Origin: Neobacillus niacini NBRC 15566
GTDB lineage: Bacteria > Bacillota > Bacilli > Bacillales > Cytobacillaceae
Direction: 5' to 3'
Assembly (NCBI RefSeq): GCF_001591505.1
Contig: NZ_BCVA01000005.1
Span: forward strand, 164,603 to 228,602
Length of the DNA stretch: 64,000 nt
Within the stretch, counting starts at the first letter, position 1. Every line of letters begins with the position of its first letter. The notes under the pieces are model-generated. The model was not told where the DNA came from and did no database searches. It saw only the letters and a program-made list of their open reading frames with translations. This document shows, piece after piece, positions 1 to 9,940 of the stretch. The position numbers were made by a program, and so were the translations under genes.

Positions 1-299
1 CGTAGAAAGTAGCCGATGGATATAAACAATACAAGCATGCCAATGGTGTTGTTTGGCCAGATTAAAATCTTGCCGGCTAAATGGTAGTGCAGACCAAATC
101 CTGCGATGATGACTCCTGGTAAAATGGATTCATGATCGTTTGCAGAATATCCCTGTCCTAGAAAAGCGAGCCCAATAATAATAAGGAGTGTCGGCCACGA
201 ATACAATGTCTGTAGAACGGTAAATCCAGATTGCTGCAGGAATAGAAAGGCTCCAAAGCCTACGAGTATAATTCCAGGGAAAATGCGCTGATTCTTCAT
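1..299 (-). CDS. Partial membrane protein, LiaI/LiaF-type transmembrane region
   Basis: The 5' part of a minus-strand gene runs off the left edge of the window. It starts at an ATG (299-297) behind a GGAAGTGGTG-like ribosome binding site. About 99 residues are visible, beginning MKNQRIFPGIILVGFGAFLF. They form short alternating hydrophobic segments with small hairpins (FPGIILVGFGAFLF, WPTLLIIIGLAFLG, ILPGVIIAGFGLHYHL, NTIGMLVLFISIGYFL). This pattern resembles the N-terminal transmembrane repeat of LiaI/LiaF-like cell-envelope stress proteins. The C-terminus is not in the window, so the function cannot be set. The gene is divergent from hemA. Confidence 0.6.
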   Translation of the reverse strand, partial: MKNQRIFPGIILVGFGAFLFLQQSGFTVLQTLYSWPTLLIIIGLAFLGQGYSANDHESILPGVIIAGFGLHYHLAGKILIWPNNTIGMLVLFISIGYFL

Positions 300-404
300 T
301 TTAACACCACTTCCAGAAAGGTTTACTTGAATCTAGTCTATTTTTTTGGTACTGTACATAAGGATGATATATTTATTTACTACTTACTTTTTTACTATAT
401 TAGG

Positions 405-432
405 CTAGCTTCGGCGCCTAGAGGCGCTTCCG
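405..432 (+). repeat. Short dispersed hairpin repeat (GCGCC family), copy 1
   Basis: In the hemA upstream gap, TAGCTTCGGCGCC is followed after a few bases by GGCGCTTCCG. The arrangement matches the copies at 33924-33966 (inverted) and 47706-47753: a left end TCTAGCT..GCGCC, a variable centre, and a right end GGCGCTT(TCGCTTTTC). It can fold as a small hairpin. It is intergenic and probably a remnant of a dispersed Bacillus repeat. The rest of the 300-566 gap holds a TATAAT-like -10 (502-507) without a well-spaced -35. Confidence 0.45.
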
Positions 433-566
433 ATTTATATAGTACCATATTCTTTCGTATTCTGTTCACATTTACCGGGTAAAAGTTGAAAAAGCCCGTG
501 TTATAATCAGACTAGTTAATAATGTACTAGTAGTTTTGTATTACTTATTGGGGGTGTTCTTAAAAA

Positions 567-1907
567 ATGCATATTGTAGTGATCGGTCTAAACTATAAAA
601 CTGCCCCTGTGGAAATCCGTGAGCGGTTGACATTCAATGAAGCCGAGCTTGGGGATGCAATAAAAAAATTAAATACGAAAAAAAGCATCCTAGAAAATAT
701 CATTGTATCTACATGTAATCGTACAGAGATTTATGCGGTTGTCGATCAGCTGCACACTGGACGCTATTATATTAAAGAGTTTTTATCTGAATGGTTCGGA
801 ATTGAACAATCTGAGTTTTCACCTTTTCTATTTGTTTACGAGGAAGACGGTGCGATGGAGCATTTATTCCAGGTGGCATGCGGGCTTCACTCAATGGTTT
901 TAGGGGAAACGCAAATACTAGGGCAGGTTCGTACCAGCTTTATACTAGCTCAAGAACTGGGAACAACAGGCACAGTTTTTAACCAACTATTTAAGCAGGC
1001 CATTACCCTTGCGAAGCGTGGACATGCTGAAACAGAAATTGGCGCCAATGCGGTTTCGGTCAGCTATGCTGCTGTTGAACTAGCGAAGAAAATCTTCGGT
1101 TCACTTGAGAATAAGCATGTTCTTATTTTTGGTGCGGGTAAAATGGGTGAGCTGGCCGCGCAAAATCTGCATGGCAATGGTGTAAGAAAGGTTACGGTAA
1201 TCAATCGTACATTTGAAAAGGCTGAAGTTCTTGCTAACCGATTCGCCGGTGAGGCTAAAACAGTTAATGAACTCCAAAGTTCTTTGGTTGACGCAGATAT
1301 TTTGATTAGCTCTACTGGAGCAAAGGATTTTGTTATTACAAAGTCAATGATGGAAAAAGTGGAGAAAAAGCGTAAGGGCAAGCCATTATTTATGGTTGAT
1401 ATCGCTGTTCCTCGCGACTTGGATCCAAAAATTGCGGAGCTTGAAAGTGTATTCTTATATGATATCGATGATTTAGAAGGAATTGTAGAGGCGAACCTTC
1501 AGGAGCGGAAGAAAGCAGCTCAAGTGATCATGTTGATGATTGAAAAGGAAATTGTTGAGTTCAAACAATGGCTCGGATTGTTAGGGGTGGTTCCGGTTAT
1601 CTCGGCTTTAAGGGATAAGGCTCTTGCTATTCAAACCGAAACCATGGTCAGCATTGAACGCAAGCTGCCTCATTTATCGGACAGAGATAGAAAGGTTTTA
1701 AATAAACATACAAAGAGTATTATCAACCAGCTATTAAAAGACCCTATCTTACAAGCAAAAGAATTGGCTGCTCGTCCAGACGCTGATCAGGCATTGGATT
1801 TATTCATGAAAATATTTAATATTGAAGAGCTTGTAGAAAAACAAACGAAAGCAGCCGAAACGAATAATGCAGTGGTTAAAGTACCGCAGGCTTCCTTTCA
1901 GTCATAA
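567..1907 (+). CDS. hemA: Glutamyl-tRNA reductase HemA
   Basis: It catalyses the first committed step of haem synthesis by the C5 route, NADPH-dependent reduction of glutamyl-tRNA(Glu) to glutamate-1-semialdehyde. The 446-residue length is typical. The N-terminal catalytic domain has the nucleophile Cys50 in STCNRTE, then the family signature [15 protein letters not shown] (106-120). A Rossmann NADPH site GAGKMG lies at 189-194, followed by a helical dimerisation tail. The ATG follows a GGGGGTG ribosome site with good spacing. It heads the hemAXCDBL operon, with hemX starting 12 bp after the stop. In B. subtilis HemA level is limited by haem and HemX. Confidence 0.97.
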   Translation: MHIVVIGLNYKTAPVEIRERLTFNEAELGDAIKKLNTKKSILENIIVSTCNRTEIYAVVDQLHTGRYYIKEFLSEWFGIEQSEFSPFLFVYEEDGAMEHLFQVACGLHSMVLGETQILGQVRTSFILAQELGTTGTVFNQLFKQAITLAKRGHAETEIGANAVSVSYAAVELAKKIFGSLENKHVLIFGAGKMGELAAQNLHGNGVRKVTVINRTFEKAEVLANRFAGEAKTVNELQSSLVDADILISSTGAKDFVITKSMMEKVEKKRKGKPLFMVDIAVPRDLDPKIAELESVFLYDIDDLEGIVEANLQERKKAAQVIMLMIEKEIVEFKQWLGLLGVVPVISALRDKALAIQTETMVSIERKLPHLSDRDRKVLNKHTKSIINQLLKDPILQAKELAARPDADQALDLFMKIFNIEELVEKQTKAAETNNAVVKVPQASFQS

Positions 1908-1919
1908 GAGGTACTGAAT

Positions 1920-2753
1920 ATGTTTGACTTCCATATGACGCGGCTGCACGAATTGACAGTTGTCCTATATGCCTTCAGTGTGTTGTTATATTTTTTCGAC
2001 TTTCTACATCATAACCGGAGGGCAAACCGTATCGCCTTCTGGTTACTTGCGTTTGTATGGGTATTACAAACAGTCTTTCTTACTTCTTATATGATTAAAA
2101 CAGGACGATTTCCAGTCTTAACAATCTTTGAAGGTTTATATTTTTATGCTTGGATTTTGATAACGCTATCGCTTGGAATCAACCGTCTTCTAAAGGTCGA
2201 TTTCATCGTATTTTTTACCAATATTCTTGGTTTTATTGTCATGGCTATTCACACGTTTGCTCCGATTACATATGATTCCCATGTCATCGGCAATCAGCTA
2301 ATGTCTGAGCTCTTGCTTATACATATTACAATGGCGATTCTATCTTATGGAGCCTTCTCTTTATCTTTTGTTCTTTCTCTTCTCTATCTGATTCAATATG
2401 ATTTATTGAAAAGGAAAAAATGGGGGACTAGACTATTGAGAATTGCAGATTTAAGTAAGCTGGAACGATCCTCTTACATATTAGTTGTAATTGCGGTTCC
2501 AATGCTGTTATTAAGTCTCATCTTAGGTTTACAATGGGCCTTCTTAAAGGTTCCTGGAATGCCGTGGTACGATATGAAAATTATTGGATCATTTATTCTA
2601 TTAACCGGATACAGTATCTATTTGTACCTGCGTATCGTAAAAAATATGTCAGGCAGACAACTAGCTCTTTGGAATGTCGGTTCTTTTTTAATTGTATTAA
2701 TCAACTTTTTCTTATTTGGTCAATTATCATCATTTCATTTTTGGTATTCATAA
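1920..2753 (+). CDS. hemX: HemX, membrane negative effector of HemA
   Basis: A 277-residue integral membrane protein with about eight hydrophobic segments and short loops, in the cytochrome c assembly (CcsA-like) superfamily. In B. subtilis the protein at this position, of the same length, lowers the steady-state amount of HemA. The assignment rests on position between hemA and hemC, length and topology (for example LTVVLYAFSVLLYFFDFLHH near the start and the final WNVGSFLIVLINFFLFG segment). The start is 12 bp after hemA with a weak GAGG site, so coupled translation is likely. Confidence 0.88.
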   Translation: MFDFHMTRLHELTVVLYAFSVLLYFFDFLHHNRRANRIAFWLLAFVWVLQTVFLTSYMIKTGRFPVLTIFEGLYFYAWILITLSLGINRLLKVDFIVFFTNILGFIVMAIHTFAPITYDSHVIGNQLMSELLLIHITMAILSYGAFSLSFVLSLLYLIQYDLLKRKKWGTRLLRIADLSKLERSSYILVVIAVPMLLLSLILGLQWAFLKVPGMPWYDMKIIGSFILLTGYSIYLYLRIVKNMSGRQLALWNVGSFLIVLINFFLFGQLSSFHFWYS

Positions 2754-2767
2754 CATAGGAGGCAGTC

Positions 2768-3706
2768 ATGAGAAAAATTATCGTAGGTTCTAGACGCAGT
2801 AAATTGGCTCTTACTCAAACAAACTGGGTGATAGAACAGCTTAAAAAGCTTGGCGGCAACTTTGAATTTGAAGTAAAGGAAATTGTCACAAAAGGGGATA
2901 AAATCCTTGACGTTACACTTTCAAAAGTAGGCGGTAAAGGATTATTTGTTAAGGAAATCGAACAGGCTATGATGGATAAAGAAATTGACATGGCTGTTCA
3001 TAGTATGAAGGACATGCCAGCTGTTCTGCCTGAGGGGCTGACAATCGGCTGCATTCCTTTCCGTGAGGATCACCGTGATGCATTAATTTCAAGAGATCAT
3101 ATTAAGCTAAAAGATTTAAAGCCAGGAGCGATTATTGGCACAAGCAGCCTTCGCCGCAGCGCCCAAATTTTAGCACAGCGTCCAGATTTAGAAATTAAAT
3201 GGATCCGTGGAAATGTTGATACACGATTACAAAAGCTTAAAGATGAAGAATATGACGCTATTATCCTAGCAGCAGCAGGTCTTTCCCGCCTTGGATGGGC
3301 AAAAGAAACCATCACCGAGTTTATTGATGCCGATGTGTGCGTACCTGCCGTTGGTCAAGGTGCGTTATCCATCGAGTGCCGTGAAGATGATAAGGAACTT
3401 CTTGAACTTTTTGAGAAATTCACTTGCAAGAAAACAGAAAGAGCAGTTCGTGCGGAACGTGCTTTCCTTCAAAAAATGGAAGGCGGCTGCCAAGTGCCAA
3501 TTGCAGGCTTTGCCTATATAGCGGATAATGATGAAATCGTTTTGACTGTATTAGTCGCTTCTCCTGAAGGCCAAGAAATCTTTAAAGAGGAACTACGAGG
3601 AACGAACCCAGAAGAGCTTGGCATTCAAGCTGCGGACCTATTAATTGAAAAAGGAGCTAAAGACCTGATTGAGAAGGTTAAACGGGAGCTTGAAGGTCAA
3701 TGCTAA
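2768..3706 (+). CDS. hemC: Porphobilinogen deaminase (hydroxymethylbilane synthase)
   Basis: It joins four porphobilinogens head to tail into hydroxymethylbilane. The 312-residue length is normal. The dipyrromethane cofactor is attached at Cys241 in the motif [10 protein letters not shown]. Other family blocks are visible: [12 protein letters not shown] near the N-terminus, HSMKDMP, and [10 protein letters not shown] with the substrate-binding arginines. A clear AGGAGG precedes the ATG, 14 bp after hemX. Its last 7 bp overlap hemD. Confidence 0.97.
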   Translation: MRKIIVGSRRSKLALTQTNWVIEQLKKLGGNFEFEVKEIVTKGDKILDVTLSKVGGKGLFVKEIEQAMMDKEIDMAVHSMKDMPAVLPEGLTIGCIPFREDHRDALISRDHIKLKDLKPGAIIGTSSLRRSAQILAQRPDLEIKWIRGNVDTRLQKLKDEEYDAIILAAAGLSRLGWAKETITEFIDADVCVPAVGQGALSIECREDDKELLELFEKFTCKKTERAVRAERAFLQKMEGGCQVPIAGFAYIADNDEIVLTVLVASPEGQEIFKEELRGTNPEELGIQAADLLIEKGAKDLIEKVKRELEGQC

Positions 3707-4473
3707 AACCATTAGGTTTGAAAGACAAAAAGGTCCTGGTGCCTCGTGGAGCGGGTCAGGCAAAATCCTTTTCACAACTTGTCGAAAAGTATGGAGGGAT
3801 TTCAATCGAAATCCCTCTTATTGCATTTCGGCCAATTGAGCTCACAGCTCAGCTGCAACATGCTATGAATAAGATTGATACATATGACTGGATTGTTTTT
3901 ACAAGCAATGTCACAGTCGAAACGTTCTTTTCTTTTTATAAAAATAAAAATCATAACTCATTTCCTAAAATTGCTGTGATCGGTAAGAAAACAGAAGAGG
4001 TATTGCTGGAAAGAGGATTGAAAGCAGAGTTTGTACCTTCTGCCTATGTAACGGAGGTATTTACCGACGAGTTCTTGCCAATAGTGCCGAGTGGTTCGAA
4101 AGTGTTGATTCCAAAAGGAAATCTGGCAAGGGAATATATTTCTACATCTCTTAGTAACCGAGGTGTGCTTGTAGATGAAATCGTGATCTATGAGACATAT
4201 ATGCCCGAAGACAGTACCAATAAATTAGCTAAAATGCTTTCTAATGATGAACTGGATATCTTAATGTTCACAAGTCCTTCAACAGTTAATCACTTTATGA
4301 GTGTGGTAAAGAAGTATAAACTAGAGAAGCATATCGAAAGATGTGTGATTAGCTGCATCGGACCCGTTACTGAAAAAAGATTACTTGCCTATGGGTTGCC
4401 GGTTCACGTCTCCCCAGAGGAGTATACCGTAAACGATATGATTAAAAGCACGATCCAATTTTTAGAAAAATGA
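3700..4473 (+). CDS. hemD: Uroporphyrinogen-III synthase
   Basis: It cyclises hydroxymethylbilane with inversion of ring D to give uroporphyrinogen III, the branch point to haem, sirohaem and cobalamin. The 257 residues fit the two-lobe HemD fold. Weak family signals are visible: [11 protein letters not shown] near the start, [15 protein letters not shown], and [14 protein letters not shown] with the C-terminal [10 protein letters not shown]. The sequence is divergent, as is usual for HemD, so the operon position is the strongest evidence. The ATG lies inside the hemC stop region (7 bp overlap), consistent with coupled translation. Confidence 0.93.
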   Translation: MLKPLGLKDKKVLVPRGAGQAKSFSQLVEKYGGISIEIPLIAFRPIELTAQLQHAMNKIDTYDWIVFTSNVTVETFFSFYKNKNHNSFPKIAVIGKKTEEVLLERGLKAEFVPSAYVTEVFTDEFLPIVPSGSKVLIPKGNLAREYISTSLSNRGVLVDEIVIYETYMPEDSTNKLAKMLSNDELDILMFTSPSTVNHFMSVVKKYKLEKHIERCVISCIGPVTEKRLLAYGLPVHVSPEEYTVNDMIKSTIQFLEK

Positions 4474-4506
4474 TATTTGAAAATAGAATTTGGGGGTAAA
4501 TATTAA

Positions 4507-5484
4507 ATGGAACTTCAATTTTCACGTCATCGCCGATTACGTACAAGTGCTAATATGCGTGCACTCGTTAGAGAAAATCACTTAACACCAGACGACTTCA
4601 TCTATCCGTTATTCATCTATGAAGGTGAAAACATCCGCAGAGAAGTATCTTCCATGCCTGGGGTTTTCCAAGTATCGATGGATAACCTTAAAGCGGAAAT
4701 GGATGATATCGTTGCACATGGAATTAAGTCCGTTCTATTATTTGGCATTCCGACTACAAAAGACGAGTGCGGAACACAAGCCTTCCATGACCATGGCATT
4801 ATCCAAGTGGCAACCCGATGGATTAAAAAACATTATCCAGAAATCATCATTGTTGCGGATACATGCTTGTGCGAATATACCAGCCACGGACACTGTGGAA
4901 TGGTCGAAGGCGATAAAATCTTAAATGACGAATCTCTTGATTTACTTGTAAAAACAGCTATCGCTCAAGCCGAAGCAGGTGCAGATATTATTGCCCCTTC
5001 AAACATGATGGATGGTTTTGTTGCAGCGATTCGTGCTGGTTTAGACGAAGCCGGATTTAAAGATATTCCCATCATGTCTTATGCCGTTAAATATGCTTCA
5101 GCCTTTTATGGACCTTTCCGTGAGGCAGCAGAGGGCGCACCGCAGTTCGGTGACCGTAAAACGTATCAAATGGATCCAGCAAACCGAATGGAGGCCTTCA
5201 GGGAAGCAGAATCCGATGTGGCCGAAGGTGCCGATTTCTTAATCGTGAAGCCAGGTATGCCGTATCTTGACATCGTTCGTGATGTTAAAAATAACTTTAA
5301 TCTTCCTGTTGTAGCGTATAACGTCAGTGGTGAATATTCGATGATCAAAGCTGCTGCTGCAAACGGCTGGGTTGACGAGAAACAAACGGTGATGGAAATG
5401 CTAATTGCCTTTAAACGTGCAGGCGCAGACCTTATTATTACATATGCTGCCAAAGACGCGTGCCGCTGGTTGAAAGAAGATTAA
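4507..5484 (+). CDS. hemB: Delta-aminolevulinic acid dehydratase (porphobilinogen synthase)
   Basis: It condenses two 5-aminolevulinate molecules into porphobilinogen. The 325 residues include a zinc-binding Cys cluster, C120, C122 and C130, in the block [11 protein letters not shown]. This marks the zinc-dependent rather than the magnesium-only type. The two Schiff-base lysines are K195 ([13 protein letters not shown]) and K248 ([11 protein letters not shown]). The ATG follows TTTGGGGGT. It lies 33 bp after hemD and 29 bp before hemL in the same operon. Confidence 0.97.
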   Translation: MELQFSRHRRLRTSANMRALVRENHLTPDDFIYPLFIYEGENIRREVSSMPGVFQVSMDNLKAEMDDIVAHGIKSVLLFGIPTTKDECGTQAFHDHGIIQVATRWIKKHYPEIIIVADTCLCEYTSHGHCGMVEGDKILNDESLDLLVKTAIAQAEAGADIIAPSNMMDGFVAAIRAGLDEAGFKDIPIMSYAVKYASAFYGPFREAAEGAPQFGDRKTYQMDPANRMEAFREAESDVAEGADFLIVKPGMPYLDIVRDVKNNFNLPVVAYNVSGEYSMIKAAAANGWVDEKQTVMEMLIAFKRAGADLIITYAAKDACRWLKED

Positions 5485-5513
5485 TAATTTTATTCTGAAA
5501 AGAGGAACAGATA

Positions 5514-6800
5514 ATGCGCTCATATACAAAATCGCAAGAAGCCTTTAAAGAAGCTAAAAACTTGATGCCTGGCGGTGTTAACAGCCCGGTACGTGCTTTT
5601 AAATCTGTAAATATGGATCCGATTTTCATGGAAAGAGGAAAAGGTTCAAAAATCTATGATATCGATGGCAATGAATATATCGATTACGTATTATCATGGG
5701 GACCGCTAATCCTTGGTCATACAAATGACAGAGTGGTTGAAGGAATTAAAAAGGTTGCTGAGCTTGGTACAAGCTATGGCGCACCGACTTTAATGGAAAA
5801 TGAACTGGCTAAACTTGTTATTGAACGTGTACCATCAATTGAAGTAGTAAGGATGGTTTCATCTGGAACAGAAGCGACTATGAGTGCGCTTCGCTTAGCA
5901 CGCGGCTATACAGGCCGTAACAAGATTTTAAAATTTGAAGGCTGCTACCATGGCCATGGTGATTCCCTCTTAATTAAAGCTGGTTCTGGGGTTGCTACAC
6001 TCGGTTTACCAGACAGCCCTGGTGTACCTGAAGGAGTGGCTAAGAACACGATTACTGTTGCATACAATGACCTTGAAGGCGTTAAATATGCGTTCGAACA
6101 ATTCGGTGATGATATTGCTTGTATTATCGTTGAACCGGTTGCTGGAAATATGGGTCTAGTACCGCCGCTTCCAGGATTCTTAGAAGGTCTTCGTGAAATC
6201 ACTTCCGAAAACGGGGCATTGTTGATTTTTGATGAAGTTATGACCGGCTTCCGTGTGGGCTATAATTGTGCGCAAGGCTATTTCAATATCACGCCTGATA
6301 TCACATGTCTTGGTAAAGTAATTGGCGGCGGTCTGCCAGTTGGTGCTTACGGCGGTAAGGCTGAAATCATGCAGCAAATTGCTCCTGCGGGACCAATCTA
6401 TCAAGCAGGAACCCTCTCCGGAAATCCGCTTGCCATGACTGCTGGTTACGAGACATTAACACAATTAACACCAGAGCATTACGAAGAGTTCAAGCGCTTA
6501 GGGGATTTACTTGAAAAAGGAATTACCGCTGCGGCTGAAAAATATGATATTCCTGTTACGTTTAACCGTGCAGGTTCAATGATTGGATTCTTCTTTACAA
6601 AAGAACCTGTCATCAACTATGAAACAGCAAAAACTTCTAACCTAGATTATTTTGCTGCCTACTATCGTGAAATGGCTGAACAAGGAGTATTCCTGCCGCC
6701 ATCTCAATTTGAAGGATTGTTCTTGTCTACTGCACATACCGAAGAAGATATTGAGAAGACAATTAAAGCAGTTGAAGTTGCATTTTCAAAACTAAAATAA
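5514..6800 (+). CDS. hemL: Glutamate-1-semialdehyde 2,1-aminomutase
   Basis: A PLP enzyme that moves the amino group of glutamate-1-semialdehyde to give 5-aminolevulinate, the step after HemA. The 428 residues show the start block [15 protein letters not shown], the PLP phosphate region [15 protein letters not shown] (116-130), the conserved FDEVMTGFR (239-247), and the Schiff-base lysine K268 in [17 protein letters not shown]. It is the last gene of the haem operon; an intrinsic terminator follows 8 bp after the stop. Confidence 0.97.
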   Translation: MRSYTKSQEAFKEAKNLMPGGVNSPVRAFKSVNMDPIFMERGKGSKIYDIDGNEYIDYVLSWGPLILGHTNDRVVEGIKKVAELGTSYGAPTLMENELAKLVIERVPSIEVVRMVSSGTEATMSALRLARGYTGRNKILKFEGCYHGHGDSLLIKAGSGVATLGLPDSPGVPEGVAKNTITVAYNDLEGVKYAFEQFGDDIACIIVEPVAGNMGLVPPLPGFLEGLREITSENGALLIFDEVMTGFRVGYNCAQGYFNITPDITCLGKVIGGGLPVGAYGGKAEIMQQIAPAGPIYQAGTLSGNPLAMTAGYETLTQLTPEHYEEFKRLGDLLEKGITAAAEKYDIPVTFNRAGSMIGFFFTKEPVINYETAKTSNLDYFAAYYREMAEQGVFLPPSQFEGLFLSTAHTEEDIEKTIKAVEVAFSKLK

Positions 6801-6808
6801 TACCTTTT

Positions 6809-6843
6809 AGACACTTATCAACTTGATGAGTGTCTTTTGTTTT
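6809..6843 (+). terminator. Intrinsic terminator after hemL
   Basis: A near-perfect dyad, AGACACTTATCAA facing TTGATGAGTGTCT with one T-G wobble, is followed by TTTGTTTT. It ends the hem operon. Confidence 0.8.
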
Positions 6844-6870
6844 GGGGAAATCCTTTTCTCCCACTTCCCT

Positions 6871-7170
6871 AAATGAACGAGGATTCGTGTTTCGGTCAAG
6901 TGGGGTGCTCCTACTTGCCCCAAATGAACGAGGATTACGAATTCGGTCAAGTGGGGTACTCCTACTCGCCCCAAATGAACGAGGATTACGAATTCGGTCA
7001 AGTGGAGTGCTCCCACTTGCCCCAAATAAAAGAGGATTACGAATTCGGTCAAGTGGAGTGCTCCCACTTGCCCCAAATGAACGAAGATTACGAATTCGGT
7101 CAAGTGGAGTGCTCCCACTTGCCCCAAATAAAAGAAGATAACGATTTCGGTCAAATAGAGTACTCCCACT
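6871..7170. repeat. Tandem repeat array A: six 51-bp units, each with a palindrome
   Basis: Units begin at 6871, 6922, 6973, 7024, 7075 and 7126, exactly 51 bp apart. The unit starts AAATGAACGAGGATTACGAA, continues TTCGGTCAAGTGG, and holds an inverted repeat CAAGTGGA / TCCCACTTG around GTGC. The outer copies (first and last) are more degenerate than the inner ones. Because 51 is a multiple of three and the unit lacks stops in several frames, long meaningless reading frames run through it on both strands. No gene is supported here. A further partial unit appears at the right edge of the window (63980-64000), so this family is dispersed. Confidence 0.93.
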
Positions 7171-7200
7171 AATCTTTTTTACATAAAAAGCCTTTTTTAT

Positions 7201-7228
7201 CATATTTAAAATCACTTGTTCATAAAGT
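7201..7228 (+). promoter_or_regulatory. Candidate sigma-E promoter of spoVID
   Basis: CATATT (7201-7206) and CATAAAGT (7221-7228) are separated by 14 bp, matching mother-cell sigma-E spacing and sequence type. spoVID is sigma-E dependent in B. subtilis. The -10 is imperfect. Confidence 0.4.
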
Positions 7229-7278
7229 GTAAGTGACATAGTGATTTTGCTTAAAAGGAAACGAAAGGAGGAGTCGCT

Positions 7279-8376
7279 TTGTCTCAGGAGAATCAATCGT
7301 GCCTGCGATTTTCCTTGGAGGAGTCTTTGTGGTTTAGAAAAGGACAGGAAGTAGCTGAACTTGTGTCGATTTCTCTAGACCCGGATATTACCATCCAGGA
7401 AAATGATCAATACGTAACCATACGTGGTTCGCTGGAATTAACAGGCGAATATAGAAATGACCAAGATAGTACAGGGGAAGAGGAAGAAAATGTACCTAGC
7501 CAAAAATATGTAGAAAGAGTGGATCCACAGGAGGAAGGCATTTGTGAGTTCTCACACCGTTTTCCTGTCGATATTACCATCCCCAACAATCGGATTCAAA
7601 GCATTTATGATATTGATGTCATTGTGGAGTCATTTGATTATTCCATACCGGAACGCAGCTGTCTTAAATTGTCCGCAGAATTAACCATCAGCGGCCTGTA
7701 CGATTCAACACAAGAAGAGGAAGAAGTTGTAGAAGAAGAAGAGTTTGAAGTTCTCCATCGCTATCAGGTAGAAGTTCCTAAAATGGAAGAACAAGAAGAA
7801 GCTGAAGAAGAGAATCACTTTGCGGATACTTTCTTATTTGAGGCAGAAGCAAGGAAACAGCCAGAAGAAGAGAAAGTGGAAGCTTTTCCGAAATTCCCAA
7901 CCTTTACCTATGAAGAGCCTGAAGAAGAGGAAGAACTACAACAGCCACAACAGCCTGTTGTTTTTGAACATGCAAGAAGTGAAGCAGTTGAGCCGGTGCA
8001 AGAGATAGAAGAAATCGTCGAGAAAGCACCAGTACAGCCAATTGCAGAAGAAAAGGCAAAAGAACCAGCAGAAGCAAAAGAACCAGTGATGGAGGAGAGT
8101 TCTTCATCCCCAGAAGCGCCACCGAAACAAGCAAAAAAGAAGGCACAAAAAAAGAAAACAATGACCTTAACGGAGTTCTTTGCCCGTAAGGAAGACAGCT
8201 CCGACCAAGCTAGATTAAAAGTTTGTATCGTTCAAAAGGGTGATACACTGGATAGTCTTGCCGACCGTTATGACGTATCCGTTCCTAATCTGCTGCGTTA
8301 CAATAATCTTGAGCTCAACCAGGATGTTTATGAGGGTCAAGTATTATACGTACCTGTCGCATTAGCAAAAAAATAA
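7279..8376 (+). CDS. spoVID: Stage VI sporulation protein D, coat encasement factor
   Basis: A spore coat morphogenetic protein that in B. subtilis is needed for the coat to wrap the forespore and binds SafA. The 365 residues have a conserved N-terminal beta-rich domain (about 1-150, starting SQENQSCLRFSLEESLWF). A long acidic, Glu-rich linker follows (about 155-290, many EEEE runs), then a Lys-rich patch (KQAKKKAQKKK). A single LysM domain closes the protein (about 318-362, VQKGDTLDSLADRYDVS). The start is TTG behind AAAGGAGGAG. It is much shorter than the roughly 575-residue B. subtilis protein; the difference is in the linker. ysxE follows, as in B. subtilis. Confidence 0.93.
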   Translation: MSQENQSCLRFSLEESLWFRKGQEVAELVSISLDPDITIQENDQYVTIRGSLELTGEYRNDQDSTGEEEENVPSQKYVERVDPQEEGICEFSHRFPVDITIPNNRIQSIYDIDVIVESFDYSIPERSCLKLSAELTISGLYDSTQEEEEVVEEEEFEVLHRYQVEVPKMEEQEEAEEENHFADTFLFEAEARKQPEEEKVEAFPKFPTFTYEEPEEEEELQQPQQPVVFEHARSEAVEPVQEIEEIVEKAPVQPIAEEKAKEPAEAKEPVMEESSSSPEAPPKQAKKKAQKKKTMTLTEFFARKEDSSDQARLKVCIVQKGDTLDSLADRYDVSVPNLLRYNNLELNQDVYEGQVLYVPVALAKK

Positions 8377-8391
8377 TCAACCAAACATATA

Positions 8392-8425
8392 GTGAGCGGG
8401 TTTCTAACCTGCTCACATCTTTTTA
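8392..8425 (+). terminator. Intrinsic terminator between spoVID and ysxE
   Basis: An 11-bp stem, GTGAGCGGGTT / AACCTGCTCAC with one wobble and a TCT loop, is followed by ATCTTTTTA. It may be partial read-through, because ysxE has no obvious separate promoter. Confidence 0.7.
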
Positions 8426-8455
8426 AGGATATTGCTCTGGCTGAAAGGCAGATGA

Positions 8456-9499
8456 ATGTCGATGCGCGACGCAAATCAGGTAGAATTATTCATACCCATT
8501 TTAAATCACTACCAAGTAACGCCTAATTTTATTGAAGAACACGGCAATATTAAGAAAATCTATTCCAATAAAGGGACCTTTGCATTAAAGAAAATGGACC
8601 CGACAAATGGCACAGACTTTATTCGTCATGTTCATCTTCTTTACCAAAAGGGCTACAATCGAATTGTCCCTATTTACCCAACTATGGACGGAAGATATGC
8701 TGTTCTTCATGATAAAGCCTTGTATTACTTAATGCCCTGGATGCCGAATGAAGTAAAGGAAGACAGGACACAGAAACACCAGCAGCTGTTTCGCGAATTA
8801 GCCAGGCTTCACACGTTATCTGCCAAAGAGATCACCGTGAATAAGGAGGAGCGGACAGAGCATTACGAAAAAACGATTGCCGTACTTGATAAGAATCAGG
8901 AGTTTCTTGATGGGTTTATCGATGAATGTGAAAAAAAGACGTACATGTCGCCATTTGAATTGGTGTTTTGTTTATACTATAACGAAATAACTCAAGCACT
9001 TCGCTTTTCTAAAACGAAATTCGAAGAATGGTATGAAAAAACAAAGGAAGAAGAAAAAGCACGAATGGTGATTACCCATGGAAAAGTATCTTCCGAGCAT
9101 TTTCTATATGACGACAAGGGTTATGGTTATTTTATTAACTTTGAAAATGCCCGCTACGGCTCACCCATTCATGATTTATTGCCATACTTATCACGTTCCT
9201 TTAATAGCCCGCCAACACGAAATGATGAAGCGGTTGAGTGGATTTACCATTACTATAAATATTTTCCCTTCAAAGTGGATGAAAAACTACTATTTTTTAG
9301 TTATTTAGCTTATCCAATTCCAATCATTCAGGTGGCCGAACGTTATTATAAAAAAGAACAGCCTAAAAATGAGTTGAAATTTGTCCGAATGCTGCAACGC
9401 AAATACTGGCATTTGAAGAATTCTGAATATGTAGTCATGAGAATGACGGAAATTGATGAGCAGGAGAAAAAGGCAAAAGAAGGAGCCCAGCAGCAATAA
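8456..9499 (+). CDS. ysxE: YsxE, spore coat protein with a degenerate phosphotransferase fold
   Basis: The 347-residue protein belongs to the CotS/YsxE/YutH coat family, which has an aminoglycoside-phosphotransferase (APH) fold. In B. subtilis YsxE is a coat component encoded next to spoVID, as here. The catalytic signature is broken. The usual HGDxxxxN is HGKVSSEH (H208, with Lys210 for Asp), and the metal-binding Asp of the DFE motif is Asn228 in INFENA. This predicts a pseudokinase with a structural role. It lies 79 bp after spoVID. Confidence 0.85.
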   Translation: MSMRDANQVELFIPILNHYQVTPNFIEEHGNIKKIYSNKGTFALKKMDPTNGTDFIRHVHLLYQKGYNRIVPIYPTMDGRYAVLHDKALYYLMPWMPNEVKEDRTQKHQQLFRELARLHTLSAKEITVNKEERTEHYEKTIAVLDKNQEFLDGFIDECEKKTYMSPFELVFCLYYNEITQALRFSKTKFEEWYEKTKEEEKARMVITHGKVSSEHFLYDDKGYGYFINFENARYGSPIHDLLPYLSRSFNSPPTRNDEAVEWIYHYYKYFPFKVDEKLLFFSYLAYPIPIIQVAERYYKKEQPKNELKFVRMLQRKYWHLKNSEYVVMRMTEIDEQEKKAKEGAQQQ

Positions 9500-9517
9500 C
9501 TTTTGCTTTTTGGGCTC

Positions 9518-9715
9518 TTAAACAATTTCGAAATAGATTGATACGGCAATCGCAATAAAAACCGTTAATAAAAGGACATCAAATACGGTTGGAATAAACA
9601 ATGTACGTATTAATTGGAATATCGTAAACGGCAAGATCAACTGCGCACACACTCTCCTGGTGGTTCGAAACCATGGAGTATAAGCATACTTGGTGATAAA
9701 CTTCCTCCGCTTCAT
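9518..9715 (-). CDS. Small conserved-looking membrane protein
   Basis: The 65-residue product begins MKRRKFITKYAYTPWFRTTR and has two hydrophobic segments, RVCAQLILPFTIFQLIRTLF and TVFDVLLLTVFIAIAVSIYF. The start at 9715 is chosen because GGAGAGG lies 9 bp upstream; a longer frame from 9781 has no good ribosome site. The positive N-terminus suggests it lies on the cytoplasmic side. I do not recognise a function. It is convergent with ysxE, and an inverted repeat (GGAGCCCA at 9482, TGGGCTCT at 9511) spans the shared 3' end. Confidence 0.65.
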   Translation of the reverse strand: MKRRKFITKYAYTPWFRTTRRVCAQLILPFTIFQLIRTLFIPTVFDVLLLTVFIAIAVSIYFEIV

Positions 9716-9940
9716 TGCAACCATCCTCTCCAAAATGGCATTTCTTTTATGTATATTCTTTATGTAGTGTAAATTCCTCATAAAATAACCATTTATTAGA
9801 AAAAATGACCTTAAAGAACTTTATATTATCCATAATTCTTTTATTGAACCAGAATAGGAAAAATGAAATAATAATAAAGTCCTAGGAGATAAATTTTTTG
9901 AGGGTAATAATCTATCTATGCAATATAAGGAGTATAAAAA

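Noticed and set aside
500..525. PerR box upstream of hemA
   Set aside because: TTATAAT is present on the left, but the right half matches only about three of seven consensus positions.
6871..7170. CRISPR array
   Set aside because: The units are contiguous with no variable spacers and no cas genes nearby. The same holds for arrays B and C.
6763..7296. Long repeated reading frames on both strands across 6763-7296
   Set aside because: They arise because the 51-bp unit is a multiple of three and has no stops in several frames. None has a ribosome site or a sensible start, and codon use is dictated by the repeat.
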